Assembly: GCF_001680005.1 (NCBI RefSeq)
Contig: NC_033558.1
Span: 836,501 to 900,500, forward strand
Direction of reading: 5' to 3'
Length of the DNA stretch: 64,000 nucleotides
Source of the DNA: Plasmodium coatneyi
Lineage: Eukaryota; Apicomplexa; Aconoidasida; Haemosporida; Plasmodiidae
A program made the position numbers and the translations under genes. Shown here piece after piece: positions 10,457-20,301 of the stretch (position 1 is its first letter; each line of letters begins with the position of its first letter). The notes beneath the pieces were generated by a model that was given only the letters and a program-made list of their open reading frames with translations, had not been told where the DNA came from and searched no databases.

Positions 10457-13400
10457 ATGAAGCCAAGAAATATAAACAACTTGTTAGCCATTTGGTGCAT
10501 CATATTTTCCATTTGTGAATACGGCTATGTGGGGAGCCTCCGAATCGGGATTCGCAGAAACTACAGTCGGAGCCACAATCCACATCAGCATGGAGAAGGC
10601 GAAGTGGACTTCCGAACAAATGGACATTTAAGTGACTTGGGAAAGCACGAAAATATTTTAAGTAACAATATTTCTTACAATAGCAAAAACGAGGCTTCAT
10701 TTCTTAATCAGAAAAAACAACTTGAAGATGATGACGATGACGACTTGGGGGCCCTGTACAACGACGATGATGATGATGATGATGCGTCTACCACTACGGG
10801 AGGTATGTGCGCGCAGTTACCATTGCAGCAAAAAAGATTTAAAAAAAAAAAAAAAAAAAAAAAAACATTTCAGTTTTCACTCCCTCCGCTGGAGCGAGAC
10901 CATAGTGTGCGTGTAGATGCATGTATGTATGTACGAATGTGCTTATTCACGAGCGCCACACCCGAACACACTTGCAGGTGGCTCTACGACAAGTGACGAT
11001 GACGATCTGGAGCTTCCCGACCAAGACGAGGGGGCAGATGAAGAAGATGCCCAGAACCAACTAACCACCGAGGACGACGCAGAAAGTAGCGGTAAAAAAA
11101 AATAAATGAGAAAATAAGTGGGTCTGCACGAAACAGCAAATGTGCGCAACTACACATGCGTACACATATATATATGCATGCGGAACTTCCTCCCCCGCAG
11201 GGACAGACGAAGGACTAAAAAAGAAGTTCCAACTGAGCAAACACGAAAAACTCATAGAAGATAAAAAAGAACAGACGGAAAATACTTTTAAGAAGTACCG
11301 CTTCAAAGATGACGACAAGGACGAGGAGGTAGATAAAGAGGCGGATGATGATGGTGAGGGAGATAAAACGCAATCAAACACTAGGGACGCAATGAAGAAG
11401 GACTTGAACGTTTTTCCAGGGTTATACTTTGCAGGTATCGGGTATGATTCCCTTTTTGGAAACCCCTTGGGGGAAGCAGACTCTTTGACGGACCCGGGTT
11501 ATAGGGGGCAGATTATACTGATGAACTGGGAGCTCAGCAACAGAGGAATTGCAAACGACCTGGCTACTTTGCAACCCTTGAATGGATGGATCAGGAAGGA
11601 AAACGCCTGCAGTAGAGCAGAATCGGTACGTTTATCCGCCTCCGTGGAGTGTCCACTTTTCTACATTTTGGAGGAATGGCCAAGGGGTAGCACCCTGTAG
11701 CGGTTCGGCTGAACGGTCCCAGAGGAAGCGCCCAAAAAAGGGTCACATAAAATTGGCATCTCCACGAATGCATGCACCTTTTCTCACTGTCATCATTGCA
11801 TCACCACCACCACCCCTTAACAGATCAAAGAGTGTAGCAGCGTTTCGGACTACGCCAAAAATCTGACTGCGGAAGCGAGCGTGTCAGGCAGCTACATGGG
11901 ATTCGGGGCTTTCTCGGCGTCCACCGGGTATAAGAAGTTCCTCCAGGAGACGTCCAAGCGGACCAGCAAGACGTATTTTATCAAGTCCAACTGTGTGAAG
12001 TACACGGTTGGTCTGCCTCCCTACGTGCACTGGTAAGTAGTGGCATATCGTGTTCCCCCCCTTGCGTACGCACAAGCTTACTCACGTCGGCGCACCAGTA
12101 GGTACTCCGTACCGAGGACCACCACAGACAGGAGCTGTGCTGAAAAAGAAAAAAAATGCTGCACGCGTGTACTCCACACAGGAGCATATATGTTTGCTGC
12201 CACAATGAGCAATTTTCCTTCTTTAACTTTCCAGGGAACAAACGACAGCCTTCAAAAACGCAGTGGACGGACTGCCGCCCCATTTCACAGGCCTAGAAGC
12301 AGACAGCGAATGTGCTTCGGATGTCTACGAGCAGAAGAAAACGTCTGATGAGTGCGAAACTGTGCACACGTGGATTACATTCTTCAAGACTTATGGCACG
12401 CATATCATTATGGAAGCCCAGCTGGGTACTCGAACGAGGGAGAGAGCAGCCGCGTTATCGGTTTAGCGGCGTAGCGGCCAGATAGAACGGCGAAAAGGAA
12501 GAGGAGGGAAAATAAAAAGACTTCCCCCCTTTCGACGTGCAAATACGTGCGTACAAACACTTTGCACATTCTTCCGCCCCTTTCCCCGAACCGCAGGTGG
12601 CAAAATCACAAAAATCATTCGCGTGGAAAACTCTTCGGTGAACCAAATGAAAAAGGACGGACTCAGCGTGAAGGCCCAAGTACAGGCACAGTTTGGCTTT
12701 GCCAGCGTAGGCGGGTCGACAAACGTCAGTTCTGATAATTCGTCCAAATCGAATGTGGACAATTACGAGATGAGCGAACAGCTAGTTGTGATTGGAGGGA
12801 ACCCAATCAAGGATGTCACGAAAGAAGAAAATTTGTACGAATGGTCCAAAACAGTGTCTACCAACCCGATGCCAATAAACATAAAGCTGCTACCAATTTC
12901 AACCGTCTTCGAAACAGACGATTTGAAGAACTCCTACGAGAAGGCCCTCATTTACTACACCAGGCTGTATGGCTTTTCCCCTCACGACACGATGCAGAAG
13001 GATGAAAAGGACATAGTAAAGATTGTAAGTGTGAATGAGCGGTACACTTGTTGGAGAGTGGCATGTGTGTAAATACGTGAGAGAGAACATATAAACACAC
13101 CCAGCACATCTATTTTTCTATTTCTCCCCCCTGCACCACAGCTGACCGCTTCGACGACAGTCACCAACATTGGCGCACCCCCCATAAGCGCGGAATGCCC
13201 ACACAACATGGTGGTCTTATTTGGCTTTGTAATCAGGCAGAACTTCTGGGATCATACGAACAAATTACGTTCATACGAAATGGAGATCTGTGAATCTGGC
13301 ATGAGTACCTGCACGTCGAAACAGGGAAATACAAACAAGTATGACGTCTCCTATGCGTACATCGAATGTGGACCCCAAGCTTTACCGTTCATCGAGCAGG

Positions 13401-14074
13401 TGGTCAGCGTAAGTGGCACCACTTACAACTCATTGAAATGTCCAAATGATTACTCCGTTCTGTTTGGATTTGGAATGGCTACTTCTTCTGGCAAGCACCA
13501 ATCGGCTCTCTACACGTATTTCACGCCCTGCCGACCAGGTCAGCACACACCCCGCTAAGGCATGGACGCACGTACATGTGAATCTGTGCAAGCTATTAAA
13601 TCCGCATGGGTTGATCTCTCACATTGACACAAGCAGTTTACCACCCCATGCGCGTAAAAATGTAAGTTTTCTTTATTTTCCCTCCCCCTTGTACCCACCT
13701 TGCTAGGCATGAAAAGCTGCTCCCTAAACATGAACAATCAAGACGACAAGAGCTACATATATCTGGTCTGTGTAGACGCAACCATATGGAGTGGCCTGAA
13801 TAACCTGACGCTGATCACAAAGGATGATTTACACACCGCTGTTAACAAGTACAAGCAATTTAACGATGGTGAATTAGTTGTTACATGTCCTTCGGAAGGA
13901 ACCATATTGACGGGATTTTATGGTGAGACGCATACCTCCAGTCCTTATGTGAAGGCGCCCTTTGGTAAATGTGCCAAGAGTTTAAAGGCCTGTTCAGTGC
14001 ATGGGTGCGGCCAGGCAATCGGCATGCACAACTACAGAACGTTGTTCGCCGTGGCGCTGTGCAAGAATGACTAG
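10457..14074 (+). CDS. PLP1: Perforin-like protein 1 / SPECT2, MACPF domain pore-forming protein
   Basis: Eight exons: 10457-10802, 10978-11091, 11201-11625, 11824-12032, 12235-12425, 12597-13024, 13142-13538 and 13707-14074 (825 residues). All junctions are GT/AG and in frame. An N-terminal signal peptide is followed by runs of Asp (about residues 90-105), more acidic sequence over the next exons, and a lysine-rich linker. The MACPF domain fills the middle. Its signature YGTH is at 418-421, shortly before a Gly-Gly hinge made by the exon 5/6 junction. The C-terminal part has three cysteine-containing repeats with the pattern CP...[LI]xGF (ECPHNMVVLFGF, KCPNDYSVLFGF, TCPSEGTILTGF), the hallmark of the apicomplexan APC-beta membrane-binding domain. 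In the family, the protein is stored in micronemes and forms pores that let sporozoites traverse and exit host cells. No break or missing key residue is visible. Confidence 0.96.
11769..11776. promoter_or_regulatory. TGCATGCA palindrome inside PLP1 intron 3
   Basis: An exact TGCATGCA lies in the intron between exons 3 and 4 of PLP1. It could be an internal regulatory site for a sporozoite AP2 factor or simple chance. No other evidence supports it. Confidence 0.3.
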
Positions 14075-14861
14075 TGGTGTGAACCTGTTTTTTTTTTTTG
14101 TACTTTTTTTATTTGCCTCTTTTTTTGTCTCTCCTTTTATCTCTCCTTTTGCATGTTTTTTAAGAGGGGTCCTCCCTACCCCGCCGTGTTAGTGTTGATT
14201 TTTGCGTTGCACTGATTCACCAAAACAACTTTTCCCTATGATGAAATTTTTTTAAAAAATATGCAAAAGGTGAATGCGTTTGTATTGGCTACTTGGCGCG
14301 ACCTAACTTTGGATGGTCCATTTCCCCACTCCGGCATTCATACGCCGCACATACACAATGCGGGGTTAATGTGAAATAACTTCACAAAGTTGTTCACCTA
14401 TCGAGCGTCTATTTTCCCTTCCAAACGGGGCATCCCCCATAGACTCTACCCCACCGCGGGGCGTGCAATAAAACCGACAAAAGGAGAGAGTGTTGCCACT
14501 CACATAAAACAAAGCGGGAAGGACCCCACACCCATTTATACATTCCTGCCACTAGGAACTCCCCCTGTTTGTCTTACAACTCTTCGAATTTAAAATTTTC
14601 TTTTATTCGCAAAGGAGTTGTCTGAAATTTTCACGCAAAAAAAAAAAAAAAAGTCATACACACAGGGGCGAAACTGCTAACAGAGTCGCGCAAACAAACA
14701 AACAAACAAACAAATAAACAAACAAACATGAACGTAGTAACATGGACACTACAGCGTGAACAGAGAAGCGTCCCAAGAAGCAGCGAGCAGCGGTGAGAAG
14801 TAGTCGTCACGAAGTAACCCACGTGGACACCGTTTCGCACTTGGTGCATCCTGCATTGCCC
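14075..14861. other. Convergent spacer between PLP1 and SIAP1
   Basis: Only about 790 bases separate the two stop codons, so the 3' UTRs probably lie close or overlap. It holds T-runs just after PLP1, an A-run at 14637-14652 and an AAAC microsatellite. No gene is supported. Confidence 0.5.
14692..14729. repeat. (AAAC)n microsatellite
   Basis: About nine copies of a CAAA/AAAC tetranucleotide with one AAAT interruption, in the shared 3' region of PLP1 and SIAP1. Confidence 0.85.
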
Positions 14862-17855
14862 CTACGAATTGTCCACGAAGACGCTGTACGAGTAGACATT
14901 CCTGGACTCGTTCTTGCACAGGTCGACCGCCTTGATCTCTTCCAGAATCCACGTGCCCGCCATGGAGCCTTTGGGAAGTAGAATCGTGTGCGTCACCTCC
15001 TTGTAGTCCTTTCCTTGAGGCAGTAAGGTTCTGTTCACGTGGCTCGAGTGGGTTCCCCCGTGAGGATCCCTCAGATGCACGTAAACGTAATACACGCCGG
15101 AGAGGTCGTCATACACGCCAAATTTGACGGTAACTTCCGTCTCTCCGTCGTGCTGATCATTAGCTGGTTTGCTCGTAACACTAACACCAGTGATAGTGGG
15201 CTGAGTTCTATCCCTACGAGGGGAACTCCTCAAATCAGCATAGTACTTGTTCGAAGTCACATTCACAACGTTCTGATTTCCTGCATCATCTTCTACTGCG
15301 AATTGGCGGAAGTAGTACCTACTGCCTACACAGTACTGGGGGATATGCACTGGATTCATCACTTGAAAGCATTTCAAGTTAGAAACATTTATGGTGGTGT
15401 GTGCCTTACACGCTTCTATATTGACTTGTCTGAACCCACTGGTCGCTATGTCACTCACGAAGTAGTCCTTGTTAATTGCGTCAATGTTAAATTCAGGATC
15501 GTACGACGCATAGGTGTGGCTGCCATAGGAGTAGCTTTCACTATCCATGGAGGCAAAATTTGCAAATGTTCCTCCGTGGATCTTCAGCGTGGTGTCTTCC
15601 AAAACGAGCATACTCACTCGGAGAAGAGAATCTTCGGATCCATATCCATTGTAGGGATAAATCTGAACAGAGTCCACCAAGGGCATAGGCTGCTCAACAT
15701 CTTCATTCTGATTGTTCACATACATGTAGAGGACCATCGATCCCAGCCCTATATGTCGCTTTATGTCGTTTTGCCCCGTGAAGGTCATAGAATCGACCAC
15801 CCATTTGCCCTTACTCTCCGTAGAGTTAACTTCAAACTCAGCGAACAGAGAAAAGCCACACTCCGATCGGTCCGCCGTGCGGAAGAAAACATCTCTGAAT
15901 GTTTGCTGCTCCGAGAAAAATCTTGCATGCGCGAACTTAGCGCACCCTTTATTCTCCTTAGAGGATAGCAAGTCCACATGTATTTGCACCTTCTTATTCT
16001 CGGAGGGACTTCCTTTAACCTCTAAGTGTACCTTCTTCACCTTCCCTGGGTAATAAAAGGTTTGATTCCCCAAATTGATCACTTCAAATTGGTGCTTACC
16101 AGATGTGACGTAGAAGCTACCACTGAAGAGGTTCTTCTTAATCCAGCTGTACTTTTGAGGACCCCTCGAGTTTAACAATCTTGGGTTCAGAACAAAGGCA
16201 GCTATAGACTCTGCGAAATCTTCCCCTGGTGTCTTATCATGCGCGTAAGCAGAAACGAATGCAGTTTCGTTCCTAGTGGCCCACTTACTAGGGGACTGTG
16301 GCTCTTCGTACCACTCACCTTGGATTACCCATTCTTTCCTCAACTCAGCTGACACCGTGTTGACGTAGATAAAGTGCCCTATTTCGTGAAGGGTCAAATG
16401 AGAAATGTCTTTATAATTTATAAAGGCCGATTCCATAAATTCGATGAAGGAATTTCTGGAAGGACCTGCAGGGAAGGCAACTGCGGGGGCTGTTGGGTAT
16501 ACTGGGTGTTTTAGTCCATTTTTCCTTCTCGCTAAATATTTCAACCCATTCACTTTTTGGAATCCCTTTGGATATTCATCCCATGAGGTAGCCAATTCGA
16601 CCATCTCCTCCACGTTCTGACTCCATGGCTGGTAATCATTCTTTGAATACCCCGTAACTTCTTGCACTTGGAGAGGGTCTCTCTCAGGGTCAAGTAGATG
16701 AACGCCGTGCTTCTCCTGAAAGTAGTTAACAAACAGACTATAATCATCCGCCAGGATGGATCGGATTATCACCTTTTCCAACCTCCTCGAGTAGTAGTAC
16801 CCATTGCTGCCTGATGACTTCACCTGCTTCTTCGAATATTCAAACGCGCTGCTAGACACACGTACCGTCTTGGAGTAGGTCTTCTCATCTTCTTCAAAAT
16901 TCTCTACGTCCATGTCAAATGCTCCCAAATCCTCTTGCACCAATATCCATCGTTGGTGCTTCCTCTGGCGAGCTCTCTCCTCCTTATCGTAGGTCACTAA
17001 CTGAACACACTCGGGGAAACCAGACAACACGTTTAGCAACCTGTCTGCATACTCAGAACCCCAATACCCTATCAACTCGATTCCGAAAAATGTCTTCAAG
17101 GAAGCTGCAGATGCTGATGAGTCTAGCTTCAATTCGTTGGATAGATCGTGTCCATGTGTCCATCCAGCTTCATCGCTATGAACCACGTTTATGTGTTCCA
17201 AAGGGATGGGAGCATTTGACTGAAGTTCCCACTCGAATATAAACGAGTTGGAAACGTTCGGATAAGGAGTTACCTCAACAGCGTCACTATATTCTGAGTT
17301 CACAAATTTGCACTTGGAACAAGGCACATTCACCTTAATAGCACTAGGCGTTAAGTAGGTAGATCCAAAGGTACGTAAGTAGTACTTTCCTGCATGAACA
17401 ATAAATTTGAATTGAGGATTCTCAGACGTCAGAACTATCACTTCCAAAGAGTCGAAGTTATTTGAGTACTGAGCTCCTAGTGCTATCGATATTGGGTTCC
17501 CACCTTCTATCCCTTTGACAGACCCCGTAATTACATACGTAATAGATGCATTACTTGGGGGGGAGTGTATCCTCTCTCTATCATGAATTAAATTTGATAA
17601 CGTGGTTGACGTCTGCATAAAAATGGCTTTCCCAAGGGGACTATCATCGTCTGCAAATAAATGCTCTCCTTTGCCGTGGCTTAGGCTGCTTCCTCTGTGC
17701 TTGAGGGTGGTGCTCCTCTCAGCCGCTGCGTCTTCCGAGAATCTCAAATGCTTGACGTTGTTATCTCCGCCCAAGTTTCTTATGTTGTACGTCCTGGTGA
17801 CGCTTAGAATGGCAACCCACAGGGCCAACAACGCGAAGGGGTTGAATTCCCTCAT
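14862..17855 (-). CDS. SIAP1: Sporozoite invasion-associated protein 1 with zincin-like HEIGH motif
   Basis: Single exon of 997 residues. The start at 17855 gives a signal peptide (hydrophobic core LLALWVAILSV). The N-terminal 350 residues are beta-rich and carry a CSKC pair. A zinc-metallopeptidase-type motif HEIGH occupies residues 490-494. A downstream EDFAE at 545-549 could provide the third zinc ligand, as in gluzincins of the anthrax lethal factor/ATLF kind. The C-terminal 200 residues look like an Ig or bacterial surface-protein fold (repeated SGVYYVYVHLRDPHG-type strands). Identification as SIAP1 rests on overall sequence and its place next to PLP1. From memory, SIAP1 is a sporozoite surface-associated protein needed for egress and salivary-gland entry. 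The protease idea is my inference. The 3' end faces PLP1, and the upstream spacer carries TGCATGCA elements. Confidence 0.93.
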   Translation of the reverse strand: MREFNPFALLALWVAILSVTRTYNIRNLGGDNNVKHLRFSEDAAAERSTTLKHRGSSLSHGKGEHLFADDDSPLGKAIFMQTSTTLSNLIHDRERIHSPPSNASITYVITGSVKGIEGGNPISIALGAQYSNNFDSLEVIVLTSENPQFKFIVHAGKYYLRTFGSTYLTPSAIKVNVPCSKCKFVNSEYSDAVEVTPYPNVSNSFIFEWELQSNAPIPLEHINVVHSDEAGWTHGHDLSNELKLDSSASAASLKTFFGIELIGYWGSEYADRLLNVLSGFPECVQLVTYDKEERARQRKHQRWILVQEDLGAFDMDVENFEEDEKTYSKTVRVSSSAFEYSKKQVKSSGSNGYYYSRRLEKVIIRSILADDYSLFVNYFQEKHGVHLLDPERDPLQVQEVTGYSKNDYQPWSQNVEEMVELATSWDEYPKGFQKVNGLKYLARRKNGLKHPVYPTAPAVAFPAGPSRNSFIEFMESAFINYKDISHLTLHEIGHFIYVNTVSAELRKEWVIQGEWYEEPQSPSKWATRNETAFVSAYAHDKTPGEDFAESIAAFVLNPRLLNSRGPQKYSWIKKNLFSGSFYVTSGKHQFEVINLGNQTFYYPGKVKKVHLEVKGSPSENKKVQIHVDLLSSKENKGCAKFAHARFFSEQQTFRDVFFRTADRSECGFSLFAEFEVNSTESKGKWVVDSMTFTGQNDIKRHIGLGSMVLYMYVNNQNEDVEQPMPLVDSVQIYPYNGYGSEDSLLRVSMLVLEDTTLKIHGGTFANFASMDSESYSYGSHTYASYDPEFNIDAINKDYFVSDIATSGFRQVNIEACKAHTTINVSNLKCFQVMNPVHIPQYCVGSRYYFRQFAVEDDAGNQNVVNVTSNKYYADLRSSPRRDRTQPTITGVSVTSKPANDQHDGETEVTVKFGVYDDLSGVYYVYVHLRDPHGGTHSSHVNRTLLPQGKDYKEVTHTILLPKGSMAGTWILEEIKAVDLCKNESRNVYSYSVFVDNS

Positions 17856-18444
17856 GGTGGTAGATCAAGGGGATGGCGTTAGCGTGGAAGACGAAATAAA
17901 GGTGGAACTACTAGGGCACGCTCTTTTGCTCCTCCTTTGACTTACAGAAAGATGGCTGTCTTTAAAAAAAAATTAACACGCAGTGGAAAAATTCCACGTG
18001 AAAAGGGAGTAGAGGAAAAAAAAAAAAGGAAGAATTAGACACGCATGGGGGCATAGGCGGCTCGACCGACACACACAACGGGACGAAAGTTACGTATTAG
18101 CAAAATAACGTCACATGGGGCGGGGCTGCGCGAGTGTGTTATAGGCGTGGTTCTACACACAAAAAAGGAGATGACAGAACAGCAAAAGCATCGAAAGCGT
18201 CAAATGCGGTCAGATGCAACATAAGGTATGGAGGACGACACATTTACGTTTAAGTAGGCGAATACTCGATAAAGGGGTAAAAAATACCATAAAATGGAGG
18301 AAAAAATTAATAATCGAAATTTTTCGATATGCAAAACGGGGAGTAACAAAAGGGAAGCCTGAATTTGTTTGGCTTTAAGGTAGTTTTATTCTAGCTTTAA
18401 CTTGGTTGCTGGCTTGTTGGTTGGTTTTTGTTTAATTAGTTTTT

Positions 18445-18520
18445 TAAAATTACATTTATTTTTTTTTGTTTAAAATTATTTTAAAATTATTTTAAAATAT
18501 TTTTTAATTATTTTTTACGA
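18445..18520. repeat. AT-rich short tandem repeat
   Basis: Imperfect repeats of TTTAAAATTA/TTTTAAAATTATT in the SIAP1 upstream region. The tract is almost pure A and T, typical of Plasmodium promoter DNA. Confidence 0.7.
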
Positions 18521-18740
18521 ACTCGTTTAGCGGTTTGTTTGTCTTTTTACCTTTTTAAATTAGGCACAGTTGCAGGAAAAAAAAAGGTATATATATATAT
18601 ACATATAAACATATATATGTGGACAAACGTTCCATAAACAGGATTTCACAAAGGATTAAAAAGGGCGGCGATTTTACACACGAACACGGCGGAGGGTGAG
18701 TTGTGAGTGTACAGGAAAAGCTGCTCCTTACTCGAGCTCT

Positions 18741-18748
18741 CATGCATG
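18741..18748. promoter_or_regulatory. CATGCATG element upstream of SIAP1
   Basis: This palindrome contains the GCATG core on both strands and lies about 890 bases upstream of the SIAP1 start. It is a weaker match to the AP2-Sp core than the two exact TGCATGCA sites further out. Confidence 0.3.
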
Positions 18749-19167
18749 TTTAATTAAGCTCAGCATGATCCTGAGCGGTTTGGTGAGGTATGAAGCGGAG
18801 TGGTAAAAGATGAAGTAACGGCGTAAGATACGCTTGTTTTCGCGTTACTTTACTTCCTTCCTTTTGAGTTGCCTCAACAAAGTTGTAATGAGTATAAGAA
18901 CACATGCTACATCTGCAGGAGTACACAATATGGTTGCAACTTGCGTGGCAATTATTTGTTTCCATATGCAATAAGCGTGGTATTAATGGGGAAAAAATAA
19001 AATAAATAGCGTCATATTTGGAAAAAAAAATAAATATTTAACATTTTAAAGTGTTTATCACGAAATAGCTATTTTTTTTTTTTTTTTTTTTTTTTTTTCT
19101 GCATGAGTCTACAAGATGAGGAAGAGTTAAATTTTTACATGCACATAAAAAAAAAAAATAAAAATAA

Positions 19168-19278
19168 ATTAGCTACCTGTTTCTCTTTCCATAAAAAAAA
19201 CAAAAAAAAAATGGCTACCTACTCTTTCCAGAAAAAAAAAAAAAAAAAAAAAAATTAGCTACCTGTTGCTCCTTCCAA
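19168..19278. repeat. Three spaced copies of a GCTACCT...CTTTCC unit separated by poly(A)
   Basis: Copies start at about 19168, 19211 and 19254, a regular spacing of 43 bases. Each has the form AT(T)(A/G)GCTACCTG followed by a C/T-rich stretch ending TTCC, then 10-25 A. Nothing in the coding annotation explains it. Confidence 0.75.
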
Positions 19279-19290
19279 CCCCAAAGCATG

Positions 19291-19298
19291 TGCATGCA
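19291..19298. promoter_or_regulatory. TGCATGCA site in SIAP1/FEN1 spacer
   Basis: Exact AP2-Sp-type palindrome about 1.44 kb upstream of the SIAP1 start, directly after the triplicate repeat. The regulatory role is inferred. Confidence 0.45.
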
Positions 19299-19447
19299 GA
19301 ACTAAAAAAGGGATTCACTTTTTAATTGCGTTCTATTAAAACGCGGGAGAATTAAGCACATTTTGATATAGCAATTGTTCTACCTGTCTTATGGAACACT
19401 TCCTGGCAAAATGTAAGTTTGTGTGTTGGCCATTTTTTTTTCGTGAG

Positions 19448-19455
19448 TGCATGCA
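19448..19455. promoter_or_regulatory. Second TGCATGCA site in SIAP1/FEN1 spacer
   Basis: Exact palindrome 157 bases from the previous one and about 1.6 kb upstream of the SIAP1 start. A TGCATGC variant follows near 19710. The pair with sensible spacing favours function over chance. Confidence 0.45.
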
Positions 19456-20269
19456 TTATTTTCCGTTGTGGCTGCTGGAAAAATGGAGAGTGTGAAAATT
19501 ACACCAGCAGTTTTTAGTGGCGCCCATTTTCGCAAGCAGCCCACTTGGAAACACTTCACCTGTGAAAGGGAAAAGCCTCCTAGCAAAAAAGAAACCTGGC
19601 GTATAGGACACATTTTTAACAAAAGAATGCTGCACCATTTTGACAGCCAACACCTCAACATGGCTGTTAATGACTCGTCAGTTGAGTTCCCTTTTTGTGA
19701 AAATTTTGTGCATGCTTTTTTTTATCAAGTGTGCATTTAGAGAAAAGCAGGATTTATGAGAATGCACGATTTATGAAAAGGAATGCTTTATGAAAAATAT
19801 TTTTAAAAACGAAGGGAGAGTTCAATTTGCTACCAAGTCGCCAGTTCTTCTCTCCTCACTTTGCATAGCGCGATGATGCCACACCTCTGGGCGTTTTTTT
19901 GTGTGAAAAAATAAAAAGGAAGAACCCACTTGGTGCTTTTCTGGAAAGGGCGAGACGCCTTAAAAAGGGGGCACACGTGCACGCACTAGTATATATATGT
20001 TTATGCACATGTATGTGTCTACTTCTTGGCCATTTTCTTTGTCTAGTTTGTCCCTACATTAGGGTGACACACGGGTGTACCCTTCCTTTACGCACCAAAA
20101 ATGGAGAACACTTCGCACAGCAGTTCGCGTGGTTACGTTTTTTCCCGTATTGGAAGAGAAACGCATGGATCACTTCACTAACTTTACCCTAGCTAATCTA
20201 GCTAATGCATTTAAAAAAATATCATTCGAACAAGTCGAGGTGATAAAAAAGGGAAAACCCAAAAGAGTG

Positions 20270-20301
<32 letters not shown>

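Noticed and set aside
15039..15968. 309-codon plus-strand open frame inside SIAP1
   Set aside because: It is exactly antisense to the SIAP1 coding region and has no start context, motif or splice evidence; a shadow of a well-supported gene.
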